Of a stretch of DNA of 64,000 nt, positions 52,501-62,560 are shown one piece after another. This DNA is from Brachycybe producta (taxonomy: Eukaryota > Arthropoda > Diplopoda > Playtdesmida > Andrognathidae): positions 1,302,001-1,366,000 of the forward strand of contig JAUPFP010000003.1 in assembly GCA_036925085.1 (NCBI GenBank), given 5' to 3'. Made by a program: the position numbers and the translations under genes. The notes beneath the pieces were generated by a model, which worked only from the letters and a program-made list of their open reading frames with translations, made no database searches and was not told the DNA's origin. Every line of letters starts with the position of its first letter. Position 1 is the stretch's first letter.

Positions 52501-55500
52501 TGAATTTTGCTCTTATGAAAGACAAGAGTAATTGTAGAGTTCAAAAATCAGCTGTTCATAAACCATCTTATAATTCTACATTTTTTGTATTTTAAAATGA
52601 AAAATACTTCGAGAAAAACAAAACAAAACAGAAAATCAATCATTTGCAGTTTACTAGAAGGGTAGCTCAATCACTTAACCATGTATTTTCATGTCGATAT
52701 ATTTCAAAATAAGCTATTTTTATATCAAGTTTAAAAATGATTCAATTTTAATCAGACATTTTTTAACTTTTTGTTTATAAAAAAAGTTTATTTTAAAAAA
52801 TAACAATCATGAAGTGATTGCGCTACCCTTCTAGTTTTCTAAAACACATTCTAATCTTTGTGTATTTTAAAATGATAAATAATGAAAAAAAAAAAACCAA
52901 CACTCACAAAATCAATCATTTGGTGAGTATTTTTCTGAGCAAATTAAATTATTTCAGTACGTGTTGAGTATGTTCTTCCATTAGAAAATACAACATTTCA
53001 CAAAATAAAACTTTTTTTTCTTCACTTTGTTTAAATATATAAAAATGAACACAATCATAAATCATAATAAATTATTAACTAATAACAATTGAATAACAAC
53101 AAAAACTTTTAAAATATAAAGTTACACCTCAGTTGAGAACTATAACAATAATAATTCATAAATCCCATATTATAAGAGAGTTATAAGTTTTGTGATCACA
53201 AATTCGTAAAATGACTTTCTTATATTAAATAATAATTCATTTTTACATTACTCATTGTTGAATTTTTTAAGGTACAGTACAAGGATTTTACGTAAATAGC
53301 CTCAAAGTAAGGGGGGTTAGGTATTAAGATCTCTCTCCACTCAGGGGTAAGCCCCGAAAAATGATGTCATATTAAGAGGGAAGTGGAGGTGGGCGGGCGA
53401 TCTTTTCTAACCTACGGAAAACCCTAACCCTCAGGTGAGCCATGATATGAACCACGTGCACACCTACCTACCTACCTTCTATGTTAAGATCTATTTCATT
53501 GTTTATTATAAGCAATTATAGATTTTGTACTTTTTTTAAAAAATACAAAAAAATGACTTCAAGTGGTTATTATTATTTTAAATCAAATTATTTCCTTGTA
53601 TCATAAAAATCTTGATTATGAAAAATATGAATGAATATCTTTTTTTTCTGATTGGACGAGGATGTTTATTTTGCTTCCCTTAAAAACAGGACCAAGTAAT
53701 TAACAAAAATTTACCCATGTGATGACTCAAAAAACAATGATTTAGACATTTTTTTAAAAAAAATTAGATGTCAAGGACCTTTGTAAAAACCAATATCTTG
53801 ATTACTTTTTAATTGGATTGAGTTTAGAGGTGTTTTATTTGATTTGGTAGTTTTGCGGTTTTATGAGCAATTTTTGTATTTTTAAGAGCAATTTTTGTAG
53901 TTTTAAAAAGCAATTTTTGTAGTTTTAAAAGAAATTTTTGCAGTTTTAATAAGCAATTTTTGTAGTTTTAAAAGCAATTTTTGTAGTTTTATAAACAGTT
54001 TATGTGGTTTTATCAGCAGTTTTGGAATTTTTATAGTTTTCTTAAAGCAGTTTTGCGGTTTTAAAAGCAGTTTCACAATTTAAAATGCTAATATCTCATT
54101 CATTTACTACTCTAGTTTCTAAAAAACTTTCAATTTTCTTTTGTAATCCTAACATCACGAAGATTAATTAACTGCATTCATTTGTCATTCTAGTTAGTAA
54201 AACAATTTCAATTTTTTTTTAGAATCTCATTCACATTTGTCAAATTAATGTCAGAAGTTATCAATTTGTGAAAATTATAAAATTAATTTACATTAATTAA
54301 TTAGGTACAATCATAAAAATAAATTAAGAGGTTCTTAAGAAATACATGTGCACACATAGATTAATAAATATCCTGTCCTATAGAGAGACTGGTACTTACC
54401 TCGATATATAAATAAATAATAATAATAATAATAATAATATAAACATCCCGTTAAATTGTTAATTTTGTATTCCGGCTTCTTGAAACTTATTCTTTGAAGA
54501 AGAACAAATCCGGATCTTTTAATAAGAAGAGATTTCTTAAGCAAATCCACGTTCAATACCCACCACCCCTAGTTAATTAAATTATAACAACATTCAACAA
54601 TAACATTCCTCCCCCAATACATATTTGGGTGTGCAAAATATTGATTTAGTATTTCAATTTAAAATATTAATAATAAAGTCAATTTTTATTTGGTGTTCAT
54701 GTCCTTAACTGCATTCCGTATAATTCACCCTAAACACATTTAACTTGAATTCATTTAACTCATGTGTATGTGTGTACAAAGTCTAATACCTAGTACACAT
54801 ACACCTGATAATTTAAATGCATTTAAATAATAAACGTGTTCTACAGAGCCCCGTGAAGGACAAACAAACAATATGTCGTCGAATTGAATTTATTCAGTTA
54901 ATTAATCTGAAAATATTGAGTTAGTTAATACTTAAATATAATTCAATAAACTATTGACATTGAAATATTGATTTAGTATTTAAATTTTAAAATCTTAATA
55001 ATAAAGTCAATTTTTATTTGGTGTTCATGTCCTTAACTGGATTCCGTATAAATTCACCTATAAAAACATTTAATAATGAATTCATTTAACTCATGACTGT
55101 GTACAAGGTATAATCTAGATTTAGCTAACTAAGCTACTTAACCACATTATAATTTGTGTTCAGACAGTAAATAAACAAATAAAACACCCAAAACACAATA
55201 ATAGAATGTGAATGTTAATGAAGTTATTAATCAGACTTGTTGTTTAGAAGGAAAACAAAACGGGTCAAACAAGTCCATAAAATAATTTATGCAGTCAAAT
55301 GAATATTTTTTAAAATAGTTCCTGGTTGGTTCATAGTTTAATATTCAAGATATCAAATAATAAAATACGAAAATCAGAAATCAGAAAAAGTAAAAACCAT
55401 TAAAAACTGCCAAAACTAATCTAAACGTCAGCCATCTTGGCTGACGTTTAGATCAAAATTATGATCATCAGCTTTCAAAAGTTACTCTTCTAGTTTCTAA

Positions 55501-57781
55501 AACACATACAAGTTGTGTTTATAATTTAGAACAAACAAAAGTTGATATTTTATTGATAAAATTATAATTTTAAAAAATCTTATAAATATTTTTTTTAATT
55601 TAATAACAACTAGATTCTCACTTATGATTTTTCTAGTCTGCAAATGTAGCATTTGCTTCACTTTAGTCACATTTTTTTTTAATAATTTGTTTTATTTTGA
55701 AACATTTATTCTGTTTTACAGAATATTCTTCAGTTTTTGTAGCATTTTTTTCCACTCATTGCTGAAGTTGTAATTCTAGATTTTTAAACAATTTTATTTA
55801 GATTTTAACATATTTTTTTAAAAAAATATTTTAAATAAATATTTTTCTTGAATTTATGACTTCCCATTATCCATTTCGTGACAAATGTGAGTTCAATATT
55901 CAATGAACCAATAATAATTTTATGCAAAAAAAATCTTTCAAAATATACAATTTTGGTTCAAACGTCTTGTTTCTCTTCTTAAAAATTCCTTTCTTAATGA
56001 AAAAACAGTTAAAATTGAAACATGTAGAAAATTTTTACCAAAATAAACACAAATTCAAGAAGAAAACTTAGCACTTGAACTTCAAGTTAAACCCTCATAC
56101 GCCAGGTTTCCAATATAGTTCAAACACTAAGGTGTTTCAATCTCAATAAAAAGTGTTTCTATGTTGGAACCCTAATTAGAGGGTTGAAGTTCAAGTGTTA
56201 AATTATTTGTTCTTGAATTTAAGCCACAACTACACTAGAACAATTTACTTCCTTCAGAAATGAAGAAAGGGGAAAAACAACAACAGAAAAAAAACCTCCC
56301 CAAAAGGCATCATAAATATGTTTCAAATTGAAACTTGTGACTTCACCTTGACACCATAACTCACTGGGCCAGGGCACCACACCAAAAATATTAGGTAGAA
56401 ACAACTACCTGATATTGGACAACACAAGGTTACCGAGAACCAGAAAAATTAAGAAAAGGAAAAAAAAAAGGGTGCTAAAACCGCTACAGTGCAATGTACC
56501 CTCTGGGCTAGAACGAAACTTGACTTTTCTAGTTTTCTTTTAAATAAATGCACTGAACAGTATGGACACTTCCAGATATACACGTCCAGGTGGCATGTTT
56601 AAGGCCAGCTCTGTGACAGGCAAGTGTGCCCAGCACTAATTTTTTGTTTGCTCCTCCCTTTTATGAACGTTGTCACATACCCCCCCCCTTTCACTTTCTA
56701 ATTGGTTGATATTTGGTCTGACGCTCATAAAAGGGCGGGGCAAACGAAAAGTTAATGCTGGGCACTACACACTTGCCTGTGCTCTGTGGACAGGCATTTA
56801 GAAATCGGGACGAACTTCAGTTGGCTCCCCGCCCATTTTATGACGACCAGTAACTTCTAATTGGTTTGTTGTGTGGAGTCGAGGTTGAAAAGGGCGGAGC
56901 ATGTGACGTCAGACTACATAACCAACCAATTAGAAATTGCGTTCGTCATAAAAAGGGCGGAGCCAACTGAAGTTCGTCCCGATTTATAAATGTCTGTGCT
57001 CTGTGGCGCCACATAAAATGGTCGTTTTTATGCACTGTGTGACCCAAGTGCCAATAGTGAAGTAATCATCACCAGTAAAGCAACTGCAATTATGCTTTTT
57101 ATAATAAAAAAACACTGGTTATAGGCTAGAACTCTCTAATAAAAAATGCTCATAGTAACCAGACATCTAGCCTCTAACGAGCCTTTTTGATTTAAAAAAA
57201 AGCGCAATTGCTTTTGCTCTAATGATGATGGTTATTTCATAATTGGCACTTGGGCCACAAATAAGAGAAACCTTTTACTTGATATTTTGCATAAAAATCC
57301 GAACCCTATTTATTACATAAGAGGGTGTTTACATGAGCGACTCGATTGGTTGGGTCCTGCCACAAGTGGTAACTACAGAAGCAGTTGGGCGCAGCCAGAA
57401 AAGTTCGTTCTGATTGGTCATTTAGGTTTGTTACGTGTTTGATTCTGTTTGTTATTGGTCTGACACTCATAAAAGGGCGGGACTAACAGAATTTTTCTGG
57501 CTGCGCCCAACTGCCTGTGCAAACTACCGCCTGTTTGTTAGTGACGATCAAGGTCAGCCTTGGTCAACACTGAACAGCAAGGCCATTGTTTTCAATGGTG
57601 GTTCGCTTGTAGTAATTAGCGCCACAAAGTGGTCCGTGTGAAGCCGGCCTTTCCAGACTTCACTTAATTATGGGAAAAAAAAGGGTCAGTAGCCTCTCAT
57701 TCAAAAAGAGTGGACACTCCTTTTTTTTCACACTTGACTTGAAAAGTAGTAGCCACTTTTATTAATTTATGAAGAGATGGA

Positions 57782-57835
<54 letters not shown>

Positions 57836-59069
57836 GAGTCATCATTATAATAAAAGTGGTCAATTGCCTCCCAGTGGTCACTCTTCTCATGGCCACTCAT
57901 TAGCACTCATTATTACTCTGATAATGAATTCTAATGATATAATTAATCAATGATATCCTACTTCAATACTAGAATGAACAGCAATTGGATGGATCATGAG
58001 AGCCAACAATGACTATGCTGTTTTTATGGAGGCTAACACTCTGCTAAACAAATGCTAAAAGTATATAACCAATCATTTGTACACATATTCCATAACAATA
58101 TTTAATTGTAATTGTGCACGTGATTACTTTAATTATACTAATTAGTTTTCAGACTAGAGTGACCATTCGAAAGAAAATATAATGTGTATATGAATAACTA
58201 CTTCTCATACTTTAAACTAGCCTCCAAACAGCCCTCAACAATAATTTATAGGTGTAAACGTAAACTTAAGAATCAACTTTTGAGAAAATTTAAAAGCTTG
58301 TTAGAAACTAGAATATTTTTATGGCATTTTTGTACCAACGTTTTTAAGAAGTTTATTTTGAATGAAAACCTACTTTTCTAGTTTCTAAAACTTGAAATGA
58401 ACAGTTGATTATAGGGATTATTCTACGTTTCACAACAGAAATTAATAGTGTGTTAGAGACTAGAACGGTTAATATATTTTCATGTTCGATATTTTTCAAA
58501 ATAAACTTTTTATGGGCGAAAATTACAAATATCGTTTGCAACATTTCTGACATAAAAAGCTTATTTTAAAAGATATCAACATGAAAATAACATTTAAGTA
58601 ATTGAGCTACTCTTCTAGTTTTTAAAACAAGTTTCATGTTTCTCTTCTGAAAGAAGAATTCCAGAGGACACATTAAAACCACGTTTTAAAAGTTTATTTT
58701 GAAACATATTCACCTATTACTACTGTAGATCCAATTTTTCTAACAAACGTTGAATTTTTCTCTTAAAATTTTTATTTTTAAAATAAATTTTTCGTAAATC
58801 TTATTTAACCTTCTTGTCTTTTCTAAACAACAACAACAACGTCCTGATTAAATTTTCGCCTATATTTTAATTTTTACCTTGGTTTGTTGATTATTACTAA
58901 CATTCCAATCAGTATTGTGTATTTTATGTTCACTATAAACACGGACACATACAATATCTGCAATATTATATTCTTGAATATTCCAGGGTGTTGTTGTTGC
59001 TGTAGTTGTTGTTGTTGTATTGGATGTGCCGCCATTTGTAATGGAATTCAAATGATGAACAACACTCAT
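40540..59069 (-). CDS. OTOP: Otopetrin proton channel
   Basis: Exons in gene order: 58878-59069, 52011-52167, 50979-51023, 46384-46555, 46093-46201, 45063-45189, 44784-44951, 43625-43800, 43326-43539, 41919-42571, 40540-40851. They join in phase to 774 codons plus stop. Residues 1-188 (four exons) precede the first membrane span and are rich in Asn, Thr, Ser, Pro and Gln. The channel core starts with LLSCIYAIFIVMLGGVVYVA, then YLTIVGLAWLCFLQFDIRFY, GHLIHEGLLLSRQI, IINRFKEAARFATMHIIAAN, YLYPFTIEYSLLLVGVWFVM, NRGLFAGLFVLLATVVSVIV and TKTGVIINNVSDACLLTIMI, and ends with LLSHVTLPLTLFYRFHSS and VCLVDMWKSAYEPGDTH. These are hallmark otopetrin segments; the family forms dimeric 12-span plasma-membrane H+ channels. 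The loop before the GHLIHEGL span (KSSSKSDTDGGVVGGVERPP) and the Ser/Glu-rich loop near residue 445 are hydrophilic inserts. Introns of 6.7 and 4.4 kb are packed with repeats. Confidence 0.97.
40920..41880. repeat. FB6 repeats, TTAACACGAAA words, in the last otopetrin intron
   Basis: AACACGAAATTCGTCTAACA, TTTCGTGTTAAACGGTTTAC and CAGTGAAAACCGTTTAACAC occur many times in both orientations, with about 140-190 bp spacing (starts near 40965, 41090, 41200, 41340, 41505, 41640, 41755). It reads as a degenerate tandem amplification of an inverted-end element. Confidence 0.75.
42652..43320. repeat. FB1 copies in an otopetrin intron
   Basis: Pairs at about 42652-42838 and 43024-43222, an inner fragment at 42905-42975, and the complete right end GTTTACACTTTTAAAAGCGG with CCTTAA at 43290-43313, only 12 bp before the exon. 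Confidence 0.85.
43900..44735. repeat. Diverged ~150-bp tandem repeats in an otopetrin intron
   Basis: A core of the type CTGGAACCAGTTGAGCCCTT, then CTGAGGCATTTTCAGGAC, recurs near 43915, 44010, 44265, 44430, 44590 and 44690, separated by T-rich spacers. The same core occurs once in a CIP2A intron at 31935-31975 (CCTGGAGCCAGTTGAGCCCT). Confidence 0.75.
45256..46080. repeat. FB1 cluster in an otopetrin intron
   Basis: Left terminus TTAAGGTGGTTTTAAAGTG at 45256, then pairs at about 45398-45560, 45570-45795 and 45830-45975, and a right end AATAACCCGAGTTCGAGAGA at 45985 with a TTTCAAAATCACCTAAAA terminus. It looks like several copies inserted into or recombined with each other. Confidence 0.8.
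46800..47700. repeat. Three FB1 elements in tandem (otopetrin intron)
   Basis: Pairs at about 46808-47055, 47096-47312 and 47386-47618. The third has the strongest arms (TTTTAGAAACTAGAAGGGTA, GATTGAGCTACCCTTCTAAT). An outer right end AACAGGAGAATAATCAAGAG closes the cluster. Confidence 0.85.
47701..48560. other. Otopetrin intron, no feature recognised
   Basis: T-rich; no exon, no named repeat. Confidence 0.5.
48570..48774. mobile_element. FB2 MITE copy 3 with 9-bp target duplication
   Basis: 205-bp hairpin, ends ACAGGCAGTTAGAAATCGGG and CCCGATTTCTAATTGCCTGT. Flanked by CAGGAATTT (48561-48569) and CAGGAATTC (48775-48783), one mismatch. Inside: CCTAATTGG, TGACGTCA, CCGCCC, then the inverse. 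Lies in the large otopetrin intron. Confidence 0.9.
48819..49202. mobile_element. FB1, complete reference copy with TTAA at both ends
   Basis: About 384 bp, starting TTAAGGTGGTTTTAAA and ending TTTAAAACCACCTTAA. Order of blocks: terminus, CTCAAACTCTGATTATTTGT, CTTTCAGGTGCAAAAT, AGAATCTAGAAGGGTCGCTC, inner CAAAATAAGC, then the inverse order. TTAA at both outer borders fits a TTAA-targeting transposase such as piggyBac, but the following bases are not the usual CCC/GGG, so the superfamily is left open. Confidence 0.85.
49330..50110. repeat. FB4 pieces and an FB3-type hairpin (otopetrin intron)
   Basis: FB4 words AACTTCTCATTTCAACTTTC, CACCCTGTTCAGAGAGAGTT, GCACTTGAACTTCAACGTAA, ACCCTCAGAGCAGGGTTCC and GGAACCCTGTTTGGAGGATT lie at 49520-49990, as two halves separated by unrelated DNA. 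An FB3-type hairpin (TTTTAGAGGCTAGAAC and TTCTAGCCTCTAAAC) follows at about 50028-50110. Confidence 0.6.
50395..50583. repeat. FB7 hairpin element, AGGCCGGCCCTA ends
   Basis: 189-bp inverted repeat. Left arm AGGCCGGCCCTATACGTAAC then TTTAACTGC and GGAAGTCTTCCGTTCTA; the right arm is the inverse ending TACGTGTAGGGCCGGCCT. The centre pairs CTCCGAATTAG with CTAATTCGG. Only copy in the window. No clear target duplication. Confidence 0.8.
50655..50892. repeat. Diverged FB1 or FB9-type foldback
   Basis: Inner blocks ATGACGATATCTTTTAAAAT and AAAAAGTTTATTTTAAAAAA, right arm TTTTACTCTTCTAGTTTTCA. The left outer arm is unclear. Confidence 0.6.
51346..51905. repeat. 560-bp purine-rich (GA) tract in an otopetrin intron
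   Basis: Almost pure A/G on the plus strand with few interruptions, built from GAGAGA, GAAAGAGAG and GGGGAGAAAG words. Long open frames in several minus-strand frames are a composition effect (Ser/Leu/Pro/Phe only). A G-run at 51959-51975 follows. Confidence 0.95.
52255..52860. repeat. Two FB1 elements 5' of otopetrin exon 2
   Basis: Pairs at about 52261-52490 and 52648-52850; the first carries the CAGCTGTTCATAAACC variant end at 52550-52570. Confidence 0.8.
52861..53860. other. Otopetrin intron 1, mostly featureless
   Basis: AT-rich. A more GC-rich island at about 53308-53430 has an imperfect inversion (GGTTAGGTATTAAGATCTCT against GATCTTTTCTAACCT). No exon in phase. Confidence 0.45.
53868..54075. 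repeat. ~20-bp tandem repeat, GCAATTTTTGTAGTTTTAAA
   Basis: About nine units; the first six are nearly uniform, later ones change to GCAGTTTTGCGGTTTTA. Confidence 0.85.
54630..55090. repeat. FB5-related direct repeat pair
   Basis: TAATAATAAAGTCAATTTTT, then GTGTTCATGTCCTTAACTG and ATTCCGTATA occur at about 54665-54725 and again at 54988-55050. Between them ACAGAGCCCCGTGAAGGACA at 54844 is the inverted FB5 end. Two related elements side by side, or one duplicated. Confidence 0.7.
55091..56048. other. Otopetrin intron 1, no exon seen
   Basis: AT-rich. A GGCTGACGTTTAGATC / CTAAACGTCAGCC hairpin lies at about 55417-55453 and an FB1 right-arm fragment (TTACTCTTCTAGTTTCTAAA) at 55483-55505. Confidence 0.5.
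56049..56225. repeat. FB4 foldback element, reference copy
   Basis: Left AAATTCAAGAAGAAAACTTA, GCACTTGAACTTCAAGTTAA, ACCCTC; right GAGGGTTGAAGTTCAAGTGT and TTGTTCTTGAATTTAAGCC. The two arms pair over most of their length around a short centre. Confidence 0.8.
56626..56764. repeat. FB2-related hairpin, GTGCCCAGCA ends
   Basis: Ends GTGCCCAGCACTAATTTTTT and AGTTAATGCTGGGCAC, inner CTCCCTTTTATGA and TCATAAAAGGGCGGGGC, TCTAATTGGTTGATATTTGG in the centre. Confidence 0.75.
56790..56997. mobile_element. FB2 MITE copy 4 with perfect 9-bp target duplication
   Basis: 208-bp hairpin, ends ACAGGCATTTAGAAATCGGG and CCCGATTTATAAATGTCTGT, flanked by GCTCTGTGG at 56781-56789 and 56998-57006. Centre carries TGTGACGTCAGAC and CCAACCAATTAGAA. 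Confidence 0.92.
57024..57296. repeat. FB3 foldback element, left end shortened
   Basis: CGTTTTTATGCACTGTGTGA starts inside the usual arm; the right end TTGATATTTTGCATAAAAAT is complete. Inner stem TATAGGCTAGAAC against CTAGCCTCTAAC. Confidence 0.8.
57381..57514. repeat. FB2-related hairpin, GCAGTTGGGC ends
   Basis: 134 bp: GCAGTTGGGCGCAGCCAGAA against TTCTGGCTGCGCCCAACTGC, inner TCTGATTGGTC and TTATTGGTCTGACACTCATA. A third end type with the same style of interior. Confidence 0.75.
57786..57832. repeat. (TC)n microsatellite
   Basis: About 23 uninterrupted TC dinucleotides on the plus strand. Confidence 0.95.
58290..58680. repeat. FB1 copies 3' of otopetrin exon 1
   Basis: A short pair at 58298-58390 (GTTAGAAACTAGAATATTTT and CTACTTTTCTAGTTTCTAAA) and a normal pair at 58440-58640. 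Confidence 0.8.
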
Positions 59070-59099
59070 TGAGAAATTGTAATAGACAATTTATGAAAT

Positions 59100-59760
59100 C
59101 CATTAAAAATGTTTCAAACGCCTTTTTAAGAAGATTTTACTCTAGGAACCGAATTTCGAAAAACTTTAATGATATTTTAAGACTTTGGTAGAAAAAAATT
59201 CTGCAATTTTCATAGACAGAAAAATAAATTTTAATAAACTTTCGGTAGAAAACTTTTCATGAACGTTTGTAATTTGTGTTGAAAACTTTTCAAGAACTTT
59301 TAAAACTTTTGAAGAAAAAAACTTTTCATGAACATTTGAAACTGTTATATAAAAAATTTCATGAACTTTTGATACTTTTCTAGAAAAATTTTTACGAACT
59401 TTTGATATTTTTGTAGAAAAAACTTTTGAAAAAAAATTTTCATAAACTTTTGAAACTCTTGTAGAGAAAATTTTACGAACTTTTGATATTTTTGTAGAAA
59501 ACTTTTCAAGAACTTTTAAAACTTTTGAAGAAAACTTTTCATGAATGTTTCAAAATTCTTGTAGAAAACTTTCAAATTTTTTTTGCAGAAAACTTTTCCA
59601 GAAGTTTTTTTCAAGAACTTTTCCACAACTTTTCAGTTTTATAGAAAACTTCTCAATAAACTTTTTTTTAAATTTATATAAAACAAACTTTAAGAAACTC
59701 GCGTAGAAAACTTTTCAAGTACCAGAACTTTTTGAAACCATTGTGAAGAACTTTTTCTAT
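59100..59760. repeat. Degenerate ~35-45 bp repeats upstream of otopetrin
   Basis: GAACTTTTGAAACTTTTGTA and GAAAACTTTTCATGAAC words alternate at least 12 times. The repeats start 30 bp upstream of the otopetrin ATG, so they may be part of its promoter or 5' UTR. Confidence 0.8.
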
Positions 59761-60419
59761 AAAACTTTTTTGGTAGAAAATTGTTTCAATGCATTCTCGA
59801 GAAACTTTGTAGTTAAAATGCGTTTCTGTTTTTTCAAGAATTGAAAAAAAGGGTTTTGATTGACGAAAAAAGACCTTGTTATAACTGCGGTAAACACAAA
59901 AACACATAGGTGGTTTTTGTAGTCCAGTTGGACAGGTATTTCCGACTTTTACCTGGGAGTGTCTTAAACTCTTTTTCATTCAATACTAAATGAAACTGGT
60001 GTCAGAACCACAAACAAACACACTTGTTGTTGTTGTTACTTACACCCTCTTAATATAACCCAACTTTCTTTTATTTTAAAAAAAGATACCAATTATGACT
60101 CCTGACAGAAATACAAAAAAAAATTTCATCAATTTTCTTGATTAATATTCAAGATCATATTTAAAAGTTAAACATTTAAATTATAGAGTTTAATAAATAT
60201 CTATCTATTTTTTTTTCTTTCTACTTGAGTATTGTAAAAAAAAAAATGTCCAAATTATGTTTCTCTGGGGCTAAATGGGTGTGTTTTGAAAACCATAATA
60301 AAAGCGGAATTACTGACTCATTTTTCAGTAAGTGGGATTTAATTTGACTTCCATTTTTTTTACATTTTTTATAATAATATTTGTGATTTCATTCTATTTT
60401 TCTGGATTTACTGAAAACA

Positions 60420-61510
60420 CGTGTTATTAACAATGTTTTTAACAAATATTAAAAATGTTATTAATTTGTGTTGCTATTATTAACTTTATTTGCTATTAAC
60501 ATTGTTAAAAGTCTCTCGAAAAGATGATAACATTTTGCTATTAACTTTTGTCAATAACATTTGTTTTCAGCATTTGTTATTTATGCCATTAACATGTCGA
60601 GATAATATTGTTGCTAACTCAGGCCCGATCAAAAGATGTTGATAACAAAATGTTACTAGCAACTTAATTCTGTTGTCAACACTGTTAATAAACATTCTAC
60701 TCCTAGATCATTTTCTCTTGCTGACATGGCTACTAACATTTTTGTCACAAAACATTGTTATTAGCATTTGTTGATAACATATGCTATTAATCTTGCTAAA
60801 ACTCTCTAGAAATGTTAATAACATTTTGCTATTAACTTTTGTCAATAACATTTGCTATTAACTTTTGTCAATAACATTTGCTTTCAGCATTTGTTATTTT
60901 TACCATTAGATAATATTGTTGCTAACTTTGTTAATAGCAGAAATGTTGTGACTGCTCTTTAGAGGCAGTCCCGATCCAAAGATGTTGATAACAACAATGT
61001 TACTAGCAAGTTAATTCCGTTGTCAACACTGTTAAAAAACATTCTACTCGTGGATCAGTTTCTCCTGCCGACATGGCTACTAACATTTTTGTCAAAAACA
61101 TCGTTATTAACTTATTAGCATTTTGTTATCAACATTTACAAAAAACACTCAAAAAATTGTTAATTAACATATTTGTTAATAACATATTTGCTATTAACTT
61201 TTGTTGTTATTTTTACCATTAAGATGTCGAGATAATATTGTTGCTAACTTTGTTAATAACAGAAATGTTGCGACCGCTGTGGAGGAGGCAGTCCTCATCA
61301 AAGGATGTTCGTTACAAAATGTTACTAGCAAGTTAATTCTGTTGTCATCATTGTTAATAACATTCTACTCATGGACCAGTTTCCTGCCTACATGTTACCA
61401 ACATTTTTAGAATGTTATTAGCATTTTGTTAAATGGGCAATTTGGTAAATGTCGATAACAAAATGCTAATAACATTCTAAAAATGTTGGTATTAACATTT
61501 TGCAAATAAC
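60420..61510. repeat. Three ~320-355 bp direct repeats made of AACATT/GTTATTAAC words
   Basis: Landmarks recur in order: GATAATATTGTTGCTAACT (60601, 60903, 61231), GATGTTGATAACAA (60636, 60981), AACATTCTACTC (60692, 61038, 61362), and GACATGGCTACTAACATTTT (60723, 61070; diverged CTACATGTTACCAACATTTT at 61387). Inside, short TTTGTCAATAACATTTGCTA units are themselves tandem. Confidence 0.85.
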
Positions 61511-61900
61511 AATGTTTTTTGCTATTTCATCGGTGTAAATCGCTGTCTTTAAGAGAGGCTTCCAAAGTCAAACTATAACCTTCACTTTCGTATGGAGACC
61601 AGTGTTACAATTTTTTATTTGAAATTTTCACGATTTTTTTTAATCATATTTCAATGTCAAATGTACTCGGGATATGATTTTTTTAAACGTAAATTAAAAT
61701 TGTGAACCCTATAAACTGGCCTCTCTGTATATAACTGAATTAAATTAATATCAAACTAGTCAGAAAGAAGTTTTCTGAAATTACATTGTTTCAACTGAGG
61801 TGAGACCAATAATTAATTTTGAAAAGTTGATTTGTTTCATTAATTTCTTATCAAAAATAAATGAAACATAGAAGATTTTATGACTTCAGGGTCTCTTGAG
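61511..61900. other. Non-coding stretch
   Basis: No gene or named repeat seen. Confidence 0.5.
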
Positions 61901-61914
61901 ACACTTTTATTATC

Positions 61915-62560
61915 AGATTGTGTGTGTGTGTGACATTTATCATAAGTTATCTCTACAAGTACACCTATTATTTTCAGTGTGACAATTAATTCTGTTTGTA
62001 TTGTGTTTGGTGACACTTATTTCTGTTTGTGACATTCTCTTGTATGTTCGTGACACATATCCTGTGTTCATGTGACATTCATTTGTATATTTGTGATACT
62101 GATCACACTTATCTGTATGTTAGTGACATTCACTTGTAGTTGTGACACTGGTTCAAAGTTTGTGTGACACTAATGTAAAGGAATGTGTCACAGTGTGTTA
62201 ATAACACTCAATTGTGTTTGTTTGGGACATTTGTACGTTTGAGACACTTGTACGTTTGAGACACTTGTACGTTTGTGACACTTGTATGTTCGTGACGTTT
62301 GTATGTTTGTGACACTTGTATGTTTGTGACACTTGTATGTTTGTGACACTTGTATGTTTGTGACACTTGTATGTTTGTGACACTTGTATGTTTGTGACAC
62401 TTGTATGTTTGTGACACTTGTATGTTTGTGACATTTGTATGTTTGAGACGTTTGTATGTTTGTGACATTTATATGACATCCATTTGTACTTTTGTGATAT
62501 TTATCCGTTAGTGACAAATTTGTCTGTGACAATCAGATGACAGTATGTGACACTTTGTTA
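61915..62560. repeat. Minisatellite, 17-bp unit TTTGTGACACTTGTATG
   Basis: The uniform core at about 62224-62475 has some 15 units of 17 bp. Degenerate units (TGTGACATTCATTTGTAT type) spread from 61915 to 62560. Because 17 is not a multiple of 3 and the unit has no stop in any minus frame, all three minus frames are open and give the same 17-residue peptide repeat. This is not taken as a gene. Confidence 0.95.

Noticed and set aside
62188-62532. Minus-strand open frames of 86-114 codons as a repeat protein gene
   Set aside because: All three frames are open because of the 17-bp unit; no splice, promoter or conserved context. Kept only as an observation.
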